64,000 bases of DNA from Thecamonas trahens ATCC 50062 (Eukaryota > Apusozoa > Apusomonadida > Apusomonadidae), in the NCBI RefSeq assembly GCF_000142905.1, contig NW_013657653.1, positions 62,001 to 126,000 on the forward strand, read 5' to 3'. This document shows, piece by piece, positions 51,170 through 61,217 of this stretch. The notes under the pieces were generated by a model. It had not been told where the DNA came from and ran no database searches. It was given only the letters and a program-made list of their open reading frames with translations. Position 1 is the first letter of the stretch, and each line of letters begins with the position of its first letter. The position numbers and the translations under genes were made by a program.

Positions 51170-54100
51170 TTAGGCACGGAGACGCTTGCCACCAACAGCA
51201 ACGGCAGTGGTCGCGGCAGAAGCCTTGGCGCGGGAAGACGTTGACGACGATGACGCGGCCTTGTCGAGCTCGCCAACCAGTTGGGTGGCAAACGAGCCGT
51301 TGGAGGCGCGGACAGTCCGGGTCACCGCCGACACGCCGTCGACAAACTTGGTGCGGAAGAGGACGTTGGCGTTCGAGTGGCAGCCCTGGCGGAGCGAGAC
51401 GAGGATGAACTGCGAGCCGCCGTGGGCCGAGCCTTCGCGGTGCGAAAAGTGCTTGGCGATGACGGTGCCAAGCGCGGCGGTGTGGTTGGCATCAAGGGCG
51501 GCGTCGACCTCGTCAAGAATCATGAACGGCGCCGGCTTGAACAGCATCTGAGCCAGGATGAGCGAGAGGGCAAGCAGCGAGCGCTGGCCGCCGGAGAGCT
51601 CCGAGAGCGATTCCTTCCACACCGTGCCAAAGGCAACGCGGACACAGAGGCCATCGAGCACTGTCTTGCCCTCGGGCGGCTCGAGCTTGGCGGTCGTGCC
51701 GGGGAGGAAGGTGGAGAAGATCGAGCCAAAGTCGGCGTTGACCTGGACCCAGGTCTTGTGAAGGGCCTCGTTCTTGCGCTCATCGAGCTCGGCGATGACC
51801 TTCTCGATCTTAGCCTTGTCGTTCTCAATGATGCGCTTCTTCCGCTTGAGGTCCTGGTACTCTTGCTCGGCCTGCTCAAACATGTTCATGACCTTCTTGT
51901 TGATCGACTTGTTGAGCACGTCCTGCTCGGAGCGCAGGGCCTTGACCCGCTTGGTCAGCTTGCGCGGGTTGTGGGCTTCAAAGTCAAAGTCGGAGCCCGG
52001 CTCGCCAAACAGGTGCGCCTCGGCGGCGAGCCACTCGTGCTTGCGCTCCATCCGACTCTTGGTCGCCAGCAGCTCCTTGGCCTTTTTGTCAAAGTTCTTG
52101 AGCCCGGTCTCGGCCTTGCGAATGGCAAGCTGGACCTTGTCCGACTTGGTCGCCGCCTTGGCCCGGGCCTTGGTCAGCGAGGCCAGCTTCTTGTCTGCCG
52201 CCGCCAGCCGCTGCGTCTGCTCATCGAGCTCGTCCTTGCGGTCACCGTACTTGGCCTTGGCCGTCTCGAGCGCTGCCGCCGATGCCGCTGCGGCCTCCTC
52301 AGCCGCCGCAATCTCGGACTCAAGCGTCGGAATCTGGGCCTCGAGCTCGGCGGCCTCGTTGACAAGCTCGAGCGCCTCGTGCTGGAGCGCCTCGCCGGCT
52401 TGGCTGACGGCGCGGAACTTCTTGGTCGCCTTTGCGGCTGCCTTCTTCGCCGCCTTGACCTCAGCCTCGATTGCTGCAAGCTTGGCCTCGCGGTTGTCGG
52501 CAAACTCCGCCATGGCGGCCTCAATCGATGCCACCTTGGCCTCGGACTCGGCAATGGTTGCCTCCGCCGCGGTGATGACACCCTGCGCCTCGGCAACCTG
52601 GGCCTCGAGCTCAGCAATGTCGTCAAAGAGCTGCTGCTGTGGCGAGCCAGCCGCGGCGGACTTGGCCAGCTTGAGCTCGTGCTCCTTGAGCGCGACAGCA
52701 TTGGCCAGCGCTGCGGCCTGCGCCTGACGCGACCGGGCTGCCGCGAGGTCGGCTGCCGCCTGGGCCAGCTCGTTCTCCTTGGCCGCCACATTTGCGCGTG
52801 CCGCTGAGAGCTCGGCCAGCGCGGCGAGAATCGACGACGACGCTCGGCGCGACGAGCCGCCGGTGAGCGTGCCGGCCGGGTCAAACACGTCACCCTCGAG
52901 GGTGACTGACTTGGTGCGGATGGCCTTGTCAAAAGTAACCTTCTTGGCCGCGACCATGTCCGAGACGACAAACGACTTGCCAAAGACGTACTTCATAGCC
53001 GCGTCAACCTCCGAATCGTAGCCGACCAGCGAGAGTGCAGGCGTGACGTTGTCGGCGCCGACCAGCGCCTCGGCCTTGGACACAACGTCGGCCGAGAGCG
53101 ACGAGCCGGAGATCTTGTTGAGCGGGATGATGGTGACCCGCCGCCTGAGCTTGCCCTTCTTGAGCAGTGCCGAGCCGGTGCGCTCGGTGTCGACGACGAC
53201 GTTGAACAGCTTGCCGCCGGCGGTAACCTCGAGTGCGGTCATGGCCTCGGGCGTGTTGACTGAAATGAGCTCGCCGACCAGGCCCTTGACCTTGGAGCGA
53301 TCAAAACCGCGCTCGGGGTCGGCGTACTCAAACGAGAACCGCGCGAGCTTGGACTCGAGGATCGAGAGTGCGTCGCGCATCGGCGCCAGCTCGCCCTCGA
53401 GCTCGTTCACTGTTGCCTCGGCCGACGACACCTCCTCCTCGGAGAACGCCAGGGCGTTCAGCTGTGCCTGCGCAACCTCAACGGCCTCGCGCCCCGCCTC
53501 GAGCTGGGTGTGCAGGTTGGCAAGCTCGGCCGACGACGACTCGAGCTGCGGCCGCTTGACCGCCAGCTGGGCCTGGAGCGCATCAATCTTGACCTTGGCC
53601 TGATCGATGGCTGACGCAGCCTTGCCGGCCGCAGCCTTGGCTGCACCAATCTGAGCGGTGAACGAGTTGGCGCCCACACCCTCGTCGCCCGACCCGCCCG
53701 AGAGCGCAGCACCGGCGCCCTGCAGCTGCGCCTCGAGGTTGGCCACCTTGGCGGCAGCCGCATCGCGCTCGGCCTGTGCGGCCTCGACAGCCTGCGCGTG
53801 GTTCTTGGCCTCCTCCTCCTTGGCCGCGTGTGCAGTCTTGGCCTCATCGATGGAAGCCTGAACTTTGGCCAACGCAGCCTTGGCCTCGGCCACAGCCTCA
53901 GCCTTGTGGTCACCATCGGTCGAGGCCTTGACCAGGGCCTTGGAAAGCTCGCGAACTGTTGCCTCCAGCTCCTTGTACTCGCCCTCCATCTCGGCCTGCC
54001 GCGCTGACCGCAGCTCCTTGATGAGCGCGTCGTACTCGGCCACGGCCTCGGCCGCAGACGTCGCCTCCGAGTTAAGCTCCTCGGCCGCCGCCATCATCTG

Positions 54101-55083
54101 CGCCTGCTTCTCCTCCGACGTGGCAATCGACTTGACCAGCTCTGAGTACTCGTAGGCAATGACAAACCGCTCGCACCGCTCGAGCTCGGTCTTGTTCTGC
54201 GACCACTGGATGTATGCTTTGCGTTCCTTGCGCAGCTTCTCCAGCGTCGGCGAAATGTCTTCGTCGATGATCTTCTGGATCTCGTCGACCTTGCGCGCCT
54301 TCTTGGAGATAGTGTCGAGCGCAGCAGACTTCTTGGCCTCAAACATCGACGTTCCGGCTGTCTCCTCGATCATCTTGAGGATCTGCTTGGGCTTGGCGTT
54401 GAGCACCTTGGTAATCATACCCTGCATGACCAGGAACGTCGGCGTCTGCATGTTGAGCCCCACAGAGTGGAACATGTTCTGCACCCGGCTGCTCTCCACT
54501 CCTCGTCCGTCGCATGAGTCGCGCACGCACTACAATCTGATGTGTCCTCTGTGCGCAAGAGTCAGCGGCCGCTCTGGGGAAGGAGTGCGGGCAGAAAGGG
54601 CGCCAAAAACCAAAATTTCAAACACAGGCAGGGAGAGGCACGGCTGAGAGCATAGGCAGGCAGGGGGGGGGGGGGGGGGAAAGTAGGGAGGGAAAGGGGG
54701 AAGAAAGCGTACGCGAGGTTGGCCTGCCGTCCATTGATGATGTACTTGGAGCGGCCGCCGAGGGCGAGCTGGCGGGTGACGGTGATCTGGTTGAACTGCT
54801 CGTAGCCGACGGGCGACTGCTCCGGGTCGGTGTTGTCGAAGACAATGGTGACCGAGGCCTTGGTGACACCGGCCTGGCCGGACTTGTAGATGAGCGCATT
54901 GAGATTCTCTGCACGGAGCGAGCCCGGCGATGAGGAGAGGACAAAGAGAATGGCGTCGAGGATGTTACTCTTGCCCGACCCGTTCTTGCCCGTAATGGCA
55001 TTGAATGACCGGTCGAAGCCAGAGATCACCGTCCGCGTCGCGTACGACTTGAACCCATCCAGAATGAGCTCAAGAATGTACAT
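51170..55083 (-). CDS. SMC2: condensin subunit SMC2
   Basis: Chromosome condensation ATPase, partner of SMC4. Exon 1 is 55083-54713 ([20 protein letters not shown]), donor GTACGC. Exon 2 is 54491-51170 after GGAGAG, phase GC + C, giving 1230 aa (human 1197). Walker [11 protein letters not shown] is at residues 31-40. [15 protein letters not shown] and [20 protein letters not shown] are SMC2-specific. Two long coiled-coil arms flank a hinge at about 520-690 ([24 protein letters not shown]). The signature is [20 protein letters not shown] and Walker [14 protein letters not shown]. The coiled coils are very Ala-rich. The junction ...NLASRVQNMF matches NNTRVQDLF of human SMC2. An E2F-like palindrome lies about 95 bp upstream of the ATG. 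Confidence 0.97.
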
Positions 55084-55176
55084 TGTTTCTCCCTCTTCTG
55101 TTACTGCTCCTGCAAAGTTCTCCAGAGAGAAGGGTTGGCCTTGCTGTTCACCCGTCGCTGGTCGGCCTGTCGCAGC

Positions 55177-55190
55177 TTGGCGCCAAAAAA
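55177..55190 (-). promoter_or_regulatory. E2F-like palindromic site upstream of SMC2
   Basis: TTGGCGCCAAAAAA on the plus strand (TTTTTTGGCGCCAA on the SMC2 strand), the classical E2F/DP palindrome. It lies 94-107 bp upstream of the SMC2 start codon. Confidence 0.4.
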
Positions 55191-55225
55191 GCCATCGATC
55201 GCGCCGGGTGCTGTGCGAACGAGCC

Positions 55226-55311
55226 AACGAGAGTTTATCGACATCAATCAACTGAACGAGAGTTTATCGTAGCATCGATCAACTGAATGAGAGTTTATCG
55301 TAGCATCGCTC
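55226..55311. repeat. three imperfect copies of an AGTTTATCG repeat
   Basis: GAGAGTTTATCG recurs with spacings of 29 and 31 bp, each copy followed by CATC-ATCAACTGAA-like sequence. It lies in the 362-bp region between the divergent SMC2 and REEP start codons. Confidence 0.7.
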
Positions 55312-55445
55312 AACGGAACAACAGCACTCGATTATTAATCTCCCAACGAACAACAAGCAACCGCTTTCAATGGCGACCTCGACCCGTCGCAGACGCCACA
55401 CTTGTCGTGCACTGTGCACACCCGTACACCTCCGATCGCACCGCG

Positions 55446-56554
55446 ATGATCGGGTATTACCTTGCCTACGTGCTCTCACTCGTCATTGGAATCATGTTCC
55501 CTGGTACGCAGTGAAGAAGGGCCGAGCGTTGAGCGGGGTAGGGAGTGAGTGGGGAGGGAGAGGAGGAGCGAGGCGCGTTTGTTCAAACTTTGCGAACGTT
55601 CCTTCCCTCGGCAGCCGGGGTGGGACATACGGGTGGATGAGGAGCTAGGATGAGAGAAGAGAATACTCACTCGCAGAGATGATACTTGTGTGTGCATACT
55701 ACGGCGGTATGCGGTGTGTGTGTGTGTGTGTGTGTGTGGTATGTGGCGGTGGGACGTGGGGACCCATGTTGTGAACGGCGCGTGCGACGGCTTGGACGAC
55801 TTGTTGGTGGCTGGCGAGGCCGACAGCTTATCACTCGTTCAAGGCGCTGGAGGCGCAGTCTCTTGACGGATGCGAGCAGTGGCTGACGTACTGGGTCTGC
55901 TTTGCGGCGTTCTCGCTCATGCCGTCGTTCCTCATCTCGTGGGTCCCGCTCTACTACGAGGGCGAGGTTCTCTTCCTCCTCTGGCTCCAGCTGCCGCAGA
56001 CACAGGGCGCTCACTGGCTCTTCCATCGGTACATCCGCCCGCACCTCAAGCACAACGAGGAGCACATCGACCGCCACCTCGCCGAGCTCTCGACCAAGGG
56101 CATCGAGAAGGTCCGCTCGCTCTCGGCGTCGTACATCCCCACCATGTCGAGCATCATCATCAACGGCGTCACCTACGCCCAAAAGGTGGCCACGTCGTCG
56201 CTGGCGGCTGACGCCCGCGCCCAGGCCGCCGCCGCTGCTGCAGCCGCCGCGCCCGCTGAGGATGCTCCCGCCGCCGATGAGGACGACGGCGACGACGCTG
56301 GTGTCGCGCTTCCGCCCCCGGCTTCTCCTACTCCCCTCACCCCGCCGCCGGCCTCAGCGTCCGTTGCTGCCGTGACGGATGAAAACGCCGCCACCGATGC
56401 GGCCGACGAGATCGTCATCAACGGCATGGTCTACACCCGCACGGCCTCGCTTCCGGCCAAGACCTCCGTCTCGCCCGAGGCCCGCCATGGTGCTGCCAAG
56501 CCGCGCACCATCTCCTCCATGTTCCGTCGCCACCCTACCCTGCCGCGGGCATGA
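55446..56554 (+). CDS. REEP/DP1/Yop1 ER-shaping protein, 261 aa
   Basis: TB2/DP1/HVA22 family, hairpin membrane proteins that shape tubular ER. Exon 1 is 55446-55503 (MIGYYLAYVLSLVIGIMFP), donor GTACGC. Exon 2 is 55827-56554 after CGACAG, phase G + CT (Ala). The join gives MFPAYHSFKALEAQS, matching LYPAYYSYKAVKSKD of human REEPs. Family text continues with QWLTYWVCFAAF, ISWVPLYYEGEVLFLLWLQL and HRYIRPHLKHNEEHID. The C-terminal half is Ala/Pro/Asp-rich with two copies of an INGxxY motif (SIIINGVTYA, EIVINGMVYT). The intron has a (GT)n tract at about 55717-55738. Confidence 0.92.
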
Positions 56555-56714
56555 CTCCACCGTGTGGAATCTTCGATTGGCATCTGCACCTTGCAGCTCG
56601 CGCAAGTCGACAGCGTCAAAACCAAAGGCATAAATCGGTATCCTCCTCGGTCCTCACCCCCCCCACCCCACACCTCTCGCCCCCCGCAACACAAGCTCGT
56701 CCACCTCATCTTCC

Positions 56715-57773
56715 ATGTCTGTCACCGAAATACGCTACATCGAGCCGTCTTCCTGGCCGCCAGGCGCGTCCGAGCCGTCGGCCGAGTCGAGTGAGCCGTC
56801 GGGCAAGTCCGAGCCGGCGCCATCGCCGGACGCTGCGATGAGGACAACGACCTCGATTATCCTCGGCTGCTTCAACACGCTCCGTCGGCATTACCGCTTC
56901 TGCAACAATCCGTGGGTCCTCCCTGAGCACCGTGATTGGGAGCATCGCTTCCCGCTCGTCGCCGACATTGTCCGCACCTCGGCCGCCGATGTGCTTGCTC
57001 TCGAAGAGGCCGAGCTCCCTACCTTTGACGCCGACTATGCTCCATTGCTCGAGGAGTGCGGCTACGCATGGGTGTGTGCCAAGGCCAAGACCAAGTCGGA
57101 CCGCGAGGCTCATGGTCATACCAAGCCGTGCCTCGCCTGGAACGTCGACCGCTTTGCTCTCCTCTGGTCCATCCGCCGGACACGGACTGTCGCCGTCGCG
57201 CTCCGCGAGCTGGTCCCCAGCGACTCGCCCGCCGAGCCGCGACTGCTTGTCGCCGTTGCCGTTCATCTGCAGGGCGGCTCCGGTGAGGACGCGCAGCGTA
57301 CGTTCCAGATGCGATCGGTGCTGACCAAGGTCCGGACTCGGCTAGAGAGCGACGGCCTGGCCGATCGCGCGTCGGTGGCTGTCATGGGCGACTTCAATGC
57401 TTCTGCAGACGAACAAGTCTACGAGTACATGCTGGGCGACAGCCATGGCCTTTCCATCGCCTGCGATCTTACTGCTGCTGCCGCAGCCAGCATCCCTGCA
57501 CTGGGCGGGGAGCGGCCGGCGACCTTCAAGTGGGGCACCCACATTGGTACTGGCAACACGCCCGGAGACCTTCAGAGCATCGACAACGTGCTCACATCCC
57601 CCGATCTCACCCCAACTGCCCTCCGCATGGCACTCCCATCCGACACTTTGGCTCAAGTCGTTACAGGGCCGGTCGGTCTGCCCAACGCACACCATCCCTC
57701 AGATCATCTCCCGCTCTTTGCCAGCTACGACTGGACGTGGAGAGCGCCGTCGGCTCTCGACCCTCACGCGTGA
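56715..57773 (+). CDS. endonuclease/exonuclease/phosphatase (EEP) family protein, 352 aa
   Basis: EEP superfamily enzyme (the fold of Ccr4/nocturnin, DNase I and inositol phosphatases). Motifs in order: catalytic Asn in GCFNTLRRHY, metal-binding Glu in DVLALEEAEL, then FALLWSIRR, AVAVHLQGG, catalytic Asp/Asn in VAVMGDFNAS, and the terminal Asp-His in HHPSDHLPLFASY. The first 42 residues are Ser/Pro/Glu-rich and dispensable-looking, and Met42 (MRTTTSIILGCF) is an alternative start. The layout, with no LRR or membrane segment, fits a Ccr4/nocturnin/Angel-like phosphodiesterase. The substrate cannot be read from sequence. Confidence 0.85.
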   Translation: MSVTEIRYIEPSSWPPGASEPSAESSEPSGKSEPAPSPDAAMRTTTSIILGCFNTLRRHYRFCNNPWVLPEHRDWEHRFPLVADIVRTSAADVLALEEAELPTFDADYAPLLEECGYAWVCAKAKTKSDREAHGHTKPCLAWNVDRFALLWSIRRTRTVAVALRELVPSDSPAEPRLLVAVAVHLQGGSGEDAQRTFQMRSVLTKVRTRLESDGLADRASVAVMGDFNASADEQVYEYMLGDSHGLSIACDLTAAAAASIPALGGERPATFKWGTHIGTGNTPGDLQSIDNVLTSPDLTPTALRMALPSDTLAQVVTGPVGLPNAHHPSDHLPLFASYDWTWRAPSALDPHA

Positions 57774-57885
57774 TCTTGTAGCGTCTTGACTGTAAAGCCG
57801 CGATCGGGTCCCGGCCTGCGGGCTGGGCTGCACGTCCAGCCTGAACCGAGCCGAGCAGAACAATCGAGTGTCACTACTCATCGCC

Positions 57886-59388
57886 ATGGCGCGCCGGTCG
57901 AGTAGCAAGGGCAAACGGCGGTCGTACGCCGCGAGCGGCGGCAAAGGGTCAAGGAGTGGCGAGCGGGACGACAAAAGAGCTGCAGGTGGAGGGGGCAAGG
58001 GGCGACGGAGGCGGTCGAGCAAGGCTGGCGCTGGTGATGGTCGTAGCCGTGGCCGCCGTGGTGGCGGGAAAACCAGTCGGCGGGCGGAGCGAAGGGCGGC
58101 AAAGCAGGATCTGCGAAAACGAGTCGAGGAGAAGCATCGCGAGCGCAAGGACCGCTTGGCGGAGCTGTCATCGCTGGGCAAGTTCTACTACAAGTCTTTG
58201 CATGCATCGTCGCTGGAGATCCGAGCTGACGCCATCTCCAAAGCCTTTCGCACCACAGAGCTCTCATCGGTGGATGATGCCGAGTATGAGCTGGCTGCCA
58301 AGCGTCTCGGCTTGAAGCACATCCTAGTCTTTGTCGTTTTTGTCGGAAGACTTGTCCTCAACCCTGGTGTTGCTCTCCTCAACTTTGTCCGCAGGCCCGA
58401 GCGCGATCCGGACGTCCAGTACAACTTCTCCCAGATTGTCCTCATCTACCTCGAATTTGGCCTCCTCTCGCTCATTGTCATCTTCACGTTCTGCCACTCG
58501 ATCGCGGCTGTCATCCGGCGACGGCGCGCGCGTCGCCGCGGTGAACCTGCCATCCGCCTGCTGGCATCCAACTCGCTGCTGACGGCGTACAACTGGCTGC
58601 AGCGCGCGGCATCGTTCTCGCTCCTCAAGTTCATTCCCTCGGTGACCAAGGTCATGATGTGGATCCAGACGCTGTCGCAGTTTATGCGTCTCGCTCGGCT
58701 CAAGCGCAAAGTCATGATCAGCTCAAGCGGGCCGTCGACTCGTGCCAGGGCGCGCGCGCGGAACAGGACCCGCCGCAATCGGGATGCCGGTGGCGAGAGC
58801 TCCGACTGCTGCACATCGTGCATGGGCAACTTGTACTTTGTTGGCATGATTCTCGGCTACCTGCTTCTAGGCACATTGCTTGTTGTGCTCGGCGTCTTTG
58901 CCGTCTTTATCAAGATCTCGATGCTCTCGCACATCATGGAGCGGTATGTGTGGGAGTGGACCTGGCAGAACTGGGTCCTCTTCGCCGGCTTTACAAACAA
59001 CGTGGCGTCGATTGTGGACGTTGCCACCGTCGAACGCGAGGCCGCCTTTCGCATCATTTGCTCCTCGGCCTTTGCTGGCATGCCCAAGGCTGCCTACCTC
59101 GCCGAGTGGTCGCTGCACTCGCTCCATCTCCGCCTTCTCGACTCGCTCATCACCCACCGCGGCTACATTGCAGGCTTCATCATCTTCTCCCAGCTTCATC
59201 TCTCACGCATTGCCCGAGCTCTCTTCCAGCCCAAGGACGCCGCATATCTCGCGCAGCTCAATGACGACGTTGTGATCTCGTCCACTGATGACGACTCAGA
59301 GTACGGCTACGGCTATGCCGACGTGTCCGACTCGGGTGAGTACGAGTACGCATACGAGTCTTCGGTCTTGCTCGCCCTCTCGTCATAG
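57886..59388 (+). CDS. multi-pass membrane protein with basic N-terminus, 500 aa
   Basis: Unrecognised. The ATG at 57886 (MARRSSSKGKRRSYA) has a good context (CCATGG). Another in-frame ATG lies at 57868. The first 100 residues are Lys/Arg/Gly-rich and cytosolic or nuclear-like. At least three hydrophobic segments follow: HILVFVVFVGRLVL, VLIYLEFGLLSLIVIFTFCH and VGMILGYLLLGTLLVVLGVF. A CCTSCMGN cysteine patch precedes the third, and IAGFIIFSQLHL is a possible fourth near the C-terminus. The tail is acidic and Tyr-rich (EYGYGYADVSDSGEYEYAYE). The arrangement suggests an organelle or plasma-membrane protein of unknown job. Confidence 0.7.
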   Translation: MARRSSSKGKRRSYAASGGKGSRSGERDDKRAAGGGGKGRRRRSSKAGAGDGRSRGRRGGGKTSRRAERRAAKQDLRKRVEEKHRERKDRLAELSSLGKFYYKSLHASSLEIRADAISKAFRTTELSSVDDAEYELAAKRLGLKHILVFVVFVGRLVLNPGVALLNFVRRPERDPDVQYNFSQIVLIYLEFGLLSLIVIFTFCHSIAAVIRRRRARRRGEPAIRLLASNSLLTAYNWLQRAASFSLLKFIPSVTKVMMWIQTLSQFMRLARLKRKVMISSSGPSTRARARARNRTRRNRDAGGESSDCCTSCMGNLYFVGMILGYLLLGTLLVVLGVFAVFIKISMLSHIMERYVWEWTWQNWVLFAGFTNNVASIVDVATVEREAAFRIICSSAFAGMPKAAYLAEWSLHSLHLRLLDSLITHRGYIAGFIIFSQLHLSRIARALFQPKDAAYLAQLNDDVVISSTDDDSEYGYGYADVSDSGEYEYAYESSVLLALSS

Positions 59389-59480
59389 ATCCCCCATACT
59401 TTCCCTCGCATCGACGCCTTGTTGATTCTGGTTGCTGTAAACGCTCACCTATTCATCCTCTTCCTCCTCCTCCATCGGTG

Positions 59481-61217
59481 CTACGCTCGAACCAGCTGGC
59501 ATGACATGCCGCGCCGCCTGCGCCACCTTGACCGCAATCTCTGCCGGATCGGGCGGCGGTGGCATTGCCACGTTTCCTCGGGCCCGCGGCCTCGAGAGAA
59601 CTCCAGCCATGAGCCCTCCACCTCCTCGGGAGGGTTATCGGGTGATTGACTCCCAACCGAGTCGCTGTCGTCGTCAAAGCTCGCCGCTGTCTCCTCGTCC
59701 TCGTCCTCATCCTCGTCTTCGTCCTCGTCCACGTTTGACATACTGGTAGCGAGCTCGGCGATGCCGGCAGTGTCATCGAGCCCTTCAAGATCGCCAAACA
59801 GGCTGGCAAGCTCGTTGCTGCTCAGAGGCGGTGGCGACACCGCCACCTGCCTCACCTGCTCGTCATCGTCGTTCTCGCCCTCAGTGGGCAGAGATGAGGT
59901 GACAGCAGCATACTCCCGGCCGTCAAATGTGATCGGGCCAAACAGGTTACCACGCTCGTGGGCCTCAAGCAGGGCGGCTTCCACCAGATCCGGCCGCAAC
60001 AGCTGGTCCTCGGCCGAGAAGCCGAGCCGCTCGATGTCAAAGGCATGCAGGGCACGCGCGACAACACGCTTCGAGACCTCACCCGACTCTGGGGCCACCA
60101 GCAAGAGTCGATGCATGATCTTACGCAAGAACGACGTCGCCGACGATGCGGCGAGGCAGACTGCCATGGGCGAGATCGCCACCGGTGCCACCCGCGGCTG
60201 GCCGGGAATGTGCGGGACAAATGCGGCGTCTGGATCGGCCTCGCGCCGCCGCATCCACCGCAGTACAGCGTTGATGGCGTCATACCGCAGCAGCGTATGG
60301 TCCCAAAACGCAAGCTCCTCGCCACGCAGTGGCTCATCCTCCCACAAAGCATCAGCCTCGGCAGCAAGCTCCTTGGCGGCCTTCGCCTCCTCGCGGCGGA
60401 GTGACGAAGGGCGCGTGACTTGGGCGGAGCTGGAGCGATAGCTCAACCGCGGTTGATCGCGCGGCCCAGCGCCATACAGCCGCATCGTGTCGATTGTCTG
60501 CTCCATCCGAAGGCGGAAGCGGAGCAGCTGGAGCTCGTTGAGCCCGTCACGGCAAGGTTCGACATGGCGGGCGTTGCGCGGATCGACAGCCCGATCAATC
60601 GTCGAGTGCAACTTGCGGTAGTCCATTTTGGAGAAGCTACCCAGCTCCTCATGACGGTCGAGGATGACGCCGTTGGTCCCAGCAGCACGCCGGGTGGCCA
60701 CCAGCCGGCGGGCGTGCCACAGCGGCAGGACGTGCTGCGCGCGACGATCGCGATGAACATGCATTCGCCTGCGGATCTCCACGTGGCCCTCGGCGACTCG
60801 CTTCACCTCGTCTCTATCCAAGCCGACAGGCTCTTTTTGGACCGTGATATCCCGCTCTCGGCTCCGTGATCGTGACCGCGAGCGGGACTTTGATCGCGAG
60901 CCGCGCCGACTTGCAGCCTCTTGGACCGATCTGAGTGCCGATGCCGATGCCGCCGCCTCCACCGCTGCCATTGCCTCCTTCATAGCCTTTGCCTCGTCCT
61001 CAGCAGACCAGACCGGGCGAGCAGTAGCAGCCGAGGTAGCTGTCGATGAGGTTGACGAGACGGCAGGGCGGCCATCGCCGGTCAGTCCCATCTCACCACT
61101 CGCAGCCAAGGGGACCGACAAGGGCGGCTGCACGGGTTGAGAGTCATGCAGCACACTCTCTGATGGTGACGACAGAGAGTACTCAGTCTCGCACCCACTC
61201 CAGCTCCCACTGGACAT
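59481..61217 (-). CDS. SR-tract and acidic protein, 578 aa, probable frameshift near the 3' end
   Basis: Unrecognised. Ser-rich N-terminus, an SR dipeptide tract (SRSKSRSRSRSRSRERD, residues about 107-123), a basic His/Arg region, and a helical middle (LRFRLRMEQTIDTMRLYGAG, WDHTLLRYDAINAVLRWMRR, RALHAFDIERLGFS). An acidic Asp/Glu repeat (DEDEDEDEDEDEE) follows. After GRGPEE the frame becomes Trp/Arg-rich. One frame over reads NVAMPPPPDPAEIAVKVAQA and ends with an acidic MEEEEEDE at a TAG at 59451-59449. One missing C in GGGCCCGAGG would join them. At the 5' end, a Trp-rich 58-codon ORF (61359-61183) overlaps the start in another frame and may be the real N-terminus. Confidence 0.6.
   Translation of the reverse strand: MSSGSWSGCETEYSLSSPSESVLHDSQPVQPPLSVPLAASGEMGLTGDGRPAVSSTSSTATSAATARPVWSAEDEAKAMKEAMAAVEAAASASALRSVQEAASRRGSRSKSRSRSRSRSRERDITVQKEPVGLDRDEVKRVAEGHVEIRRRMHVHRDRRAQHVLPLWHARRLVATRRAAGTNGVILDRHEELGSFSKMDYRKLHSTIDRAVDPRNARHVEPCRDGLNELQLLRFRLRMEQTIDTMRLYGAGPRDQPRLSYRSSSAQVTRPSSLRREEAKAAKELAAEADALWEDEPLRGEELAFWDHTLLRYDAINAVLRWMRRREADPDAAFVPHIPGQPRVAPVAISPMAVCLAASSATSFLRKIMHRLLLVAPESGEVSKRVVARALHAFDIERLGFSAEDQLLRPDLVEAALLEAHERGNLFGPITFDGREYAAVTSSLPTEGENDDDEQVRQVAVSPPPLSSNELASLFGDLEGLDDTAGIAELATSMSNVDEDEDEDEDEDEETAASFDDDSDSVGSQSPDNPPEEVEGSWLEFSRGRGPEETWQCHRRPIRQRLRSRWRRRRGMSCQLVRA

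Noticed and set aside
51281-52807. 508-codon plus-strand ORF opposite SMC2
   Set aside because: Leu/Gly/Arg-rich complement of Ala/Glu/Lys coiled-coil codons, not a gene.
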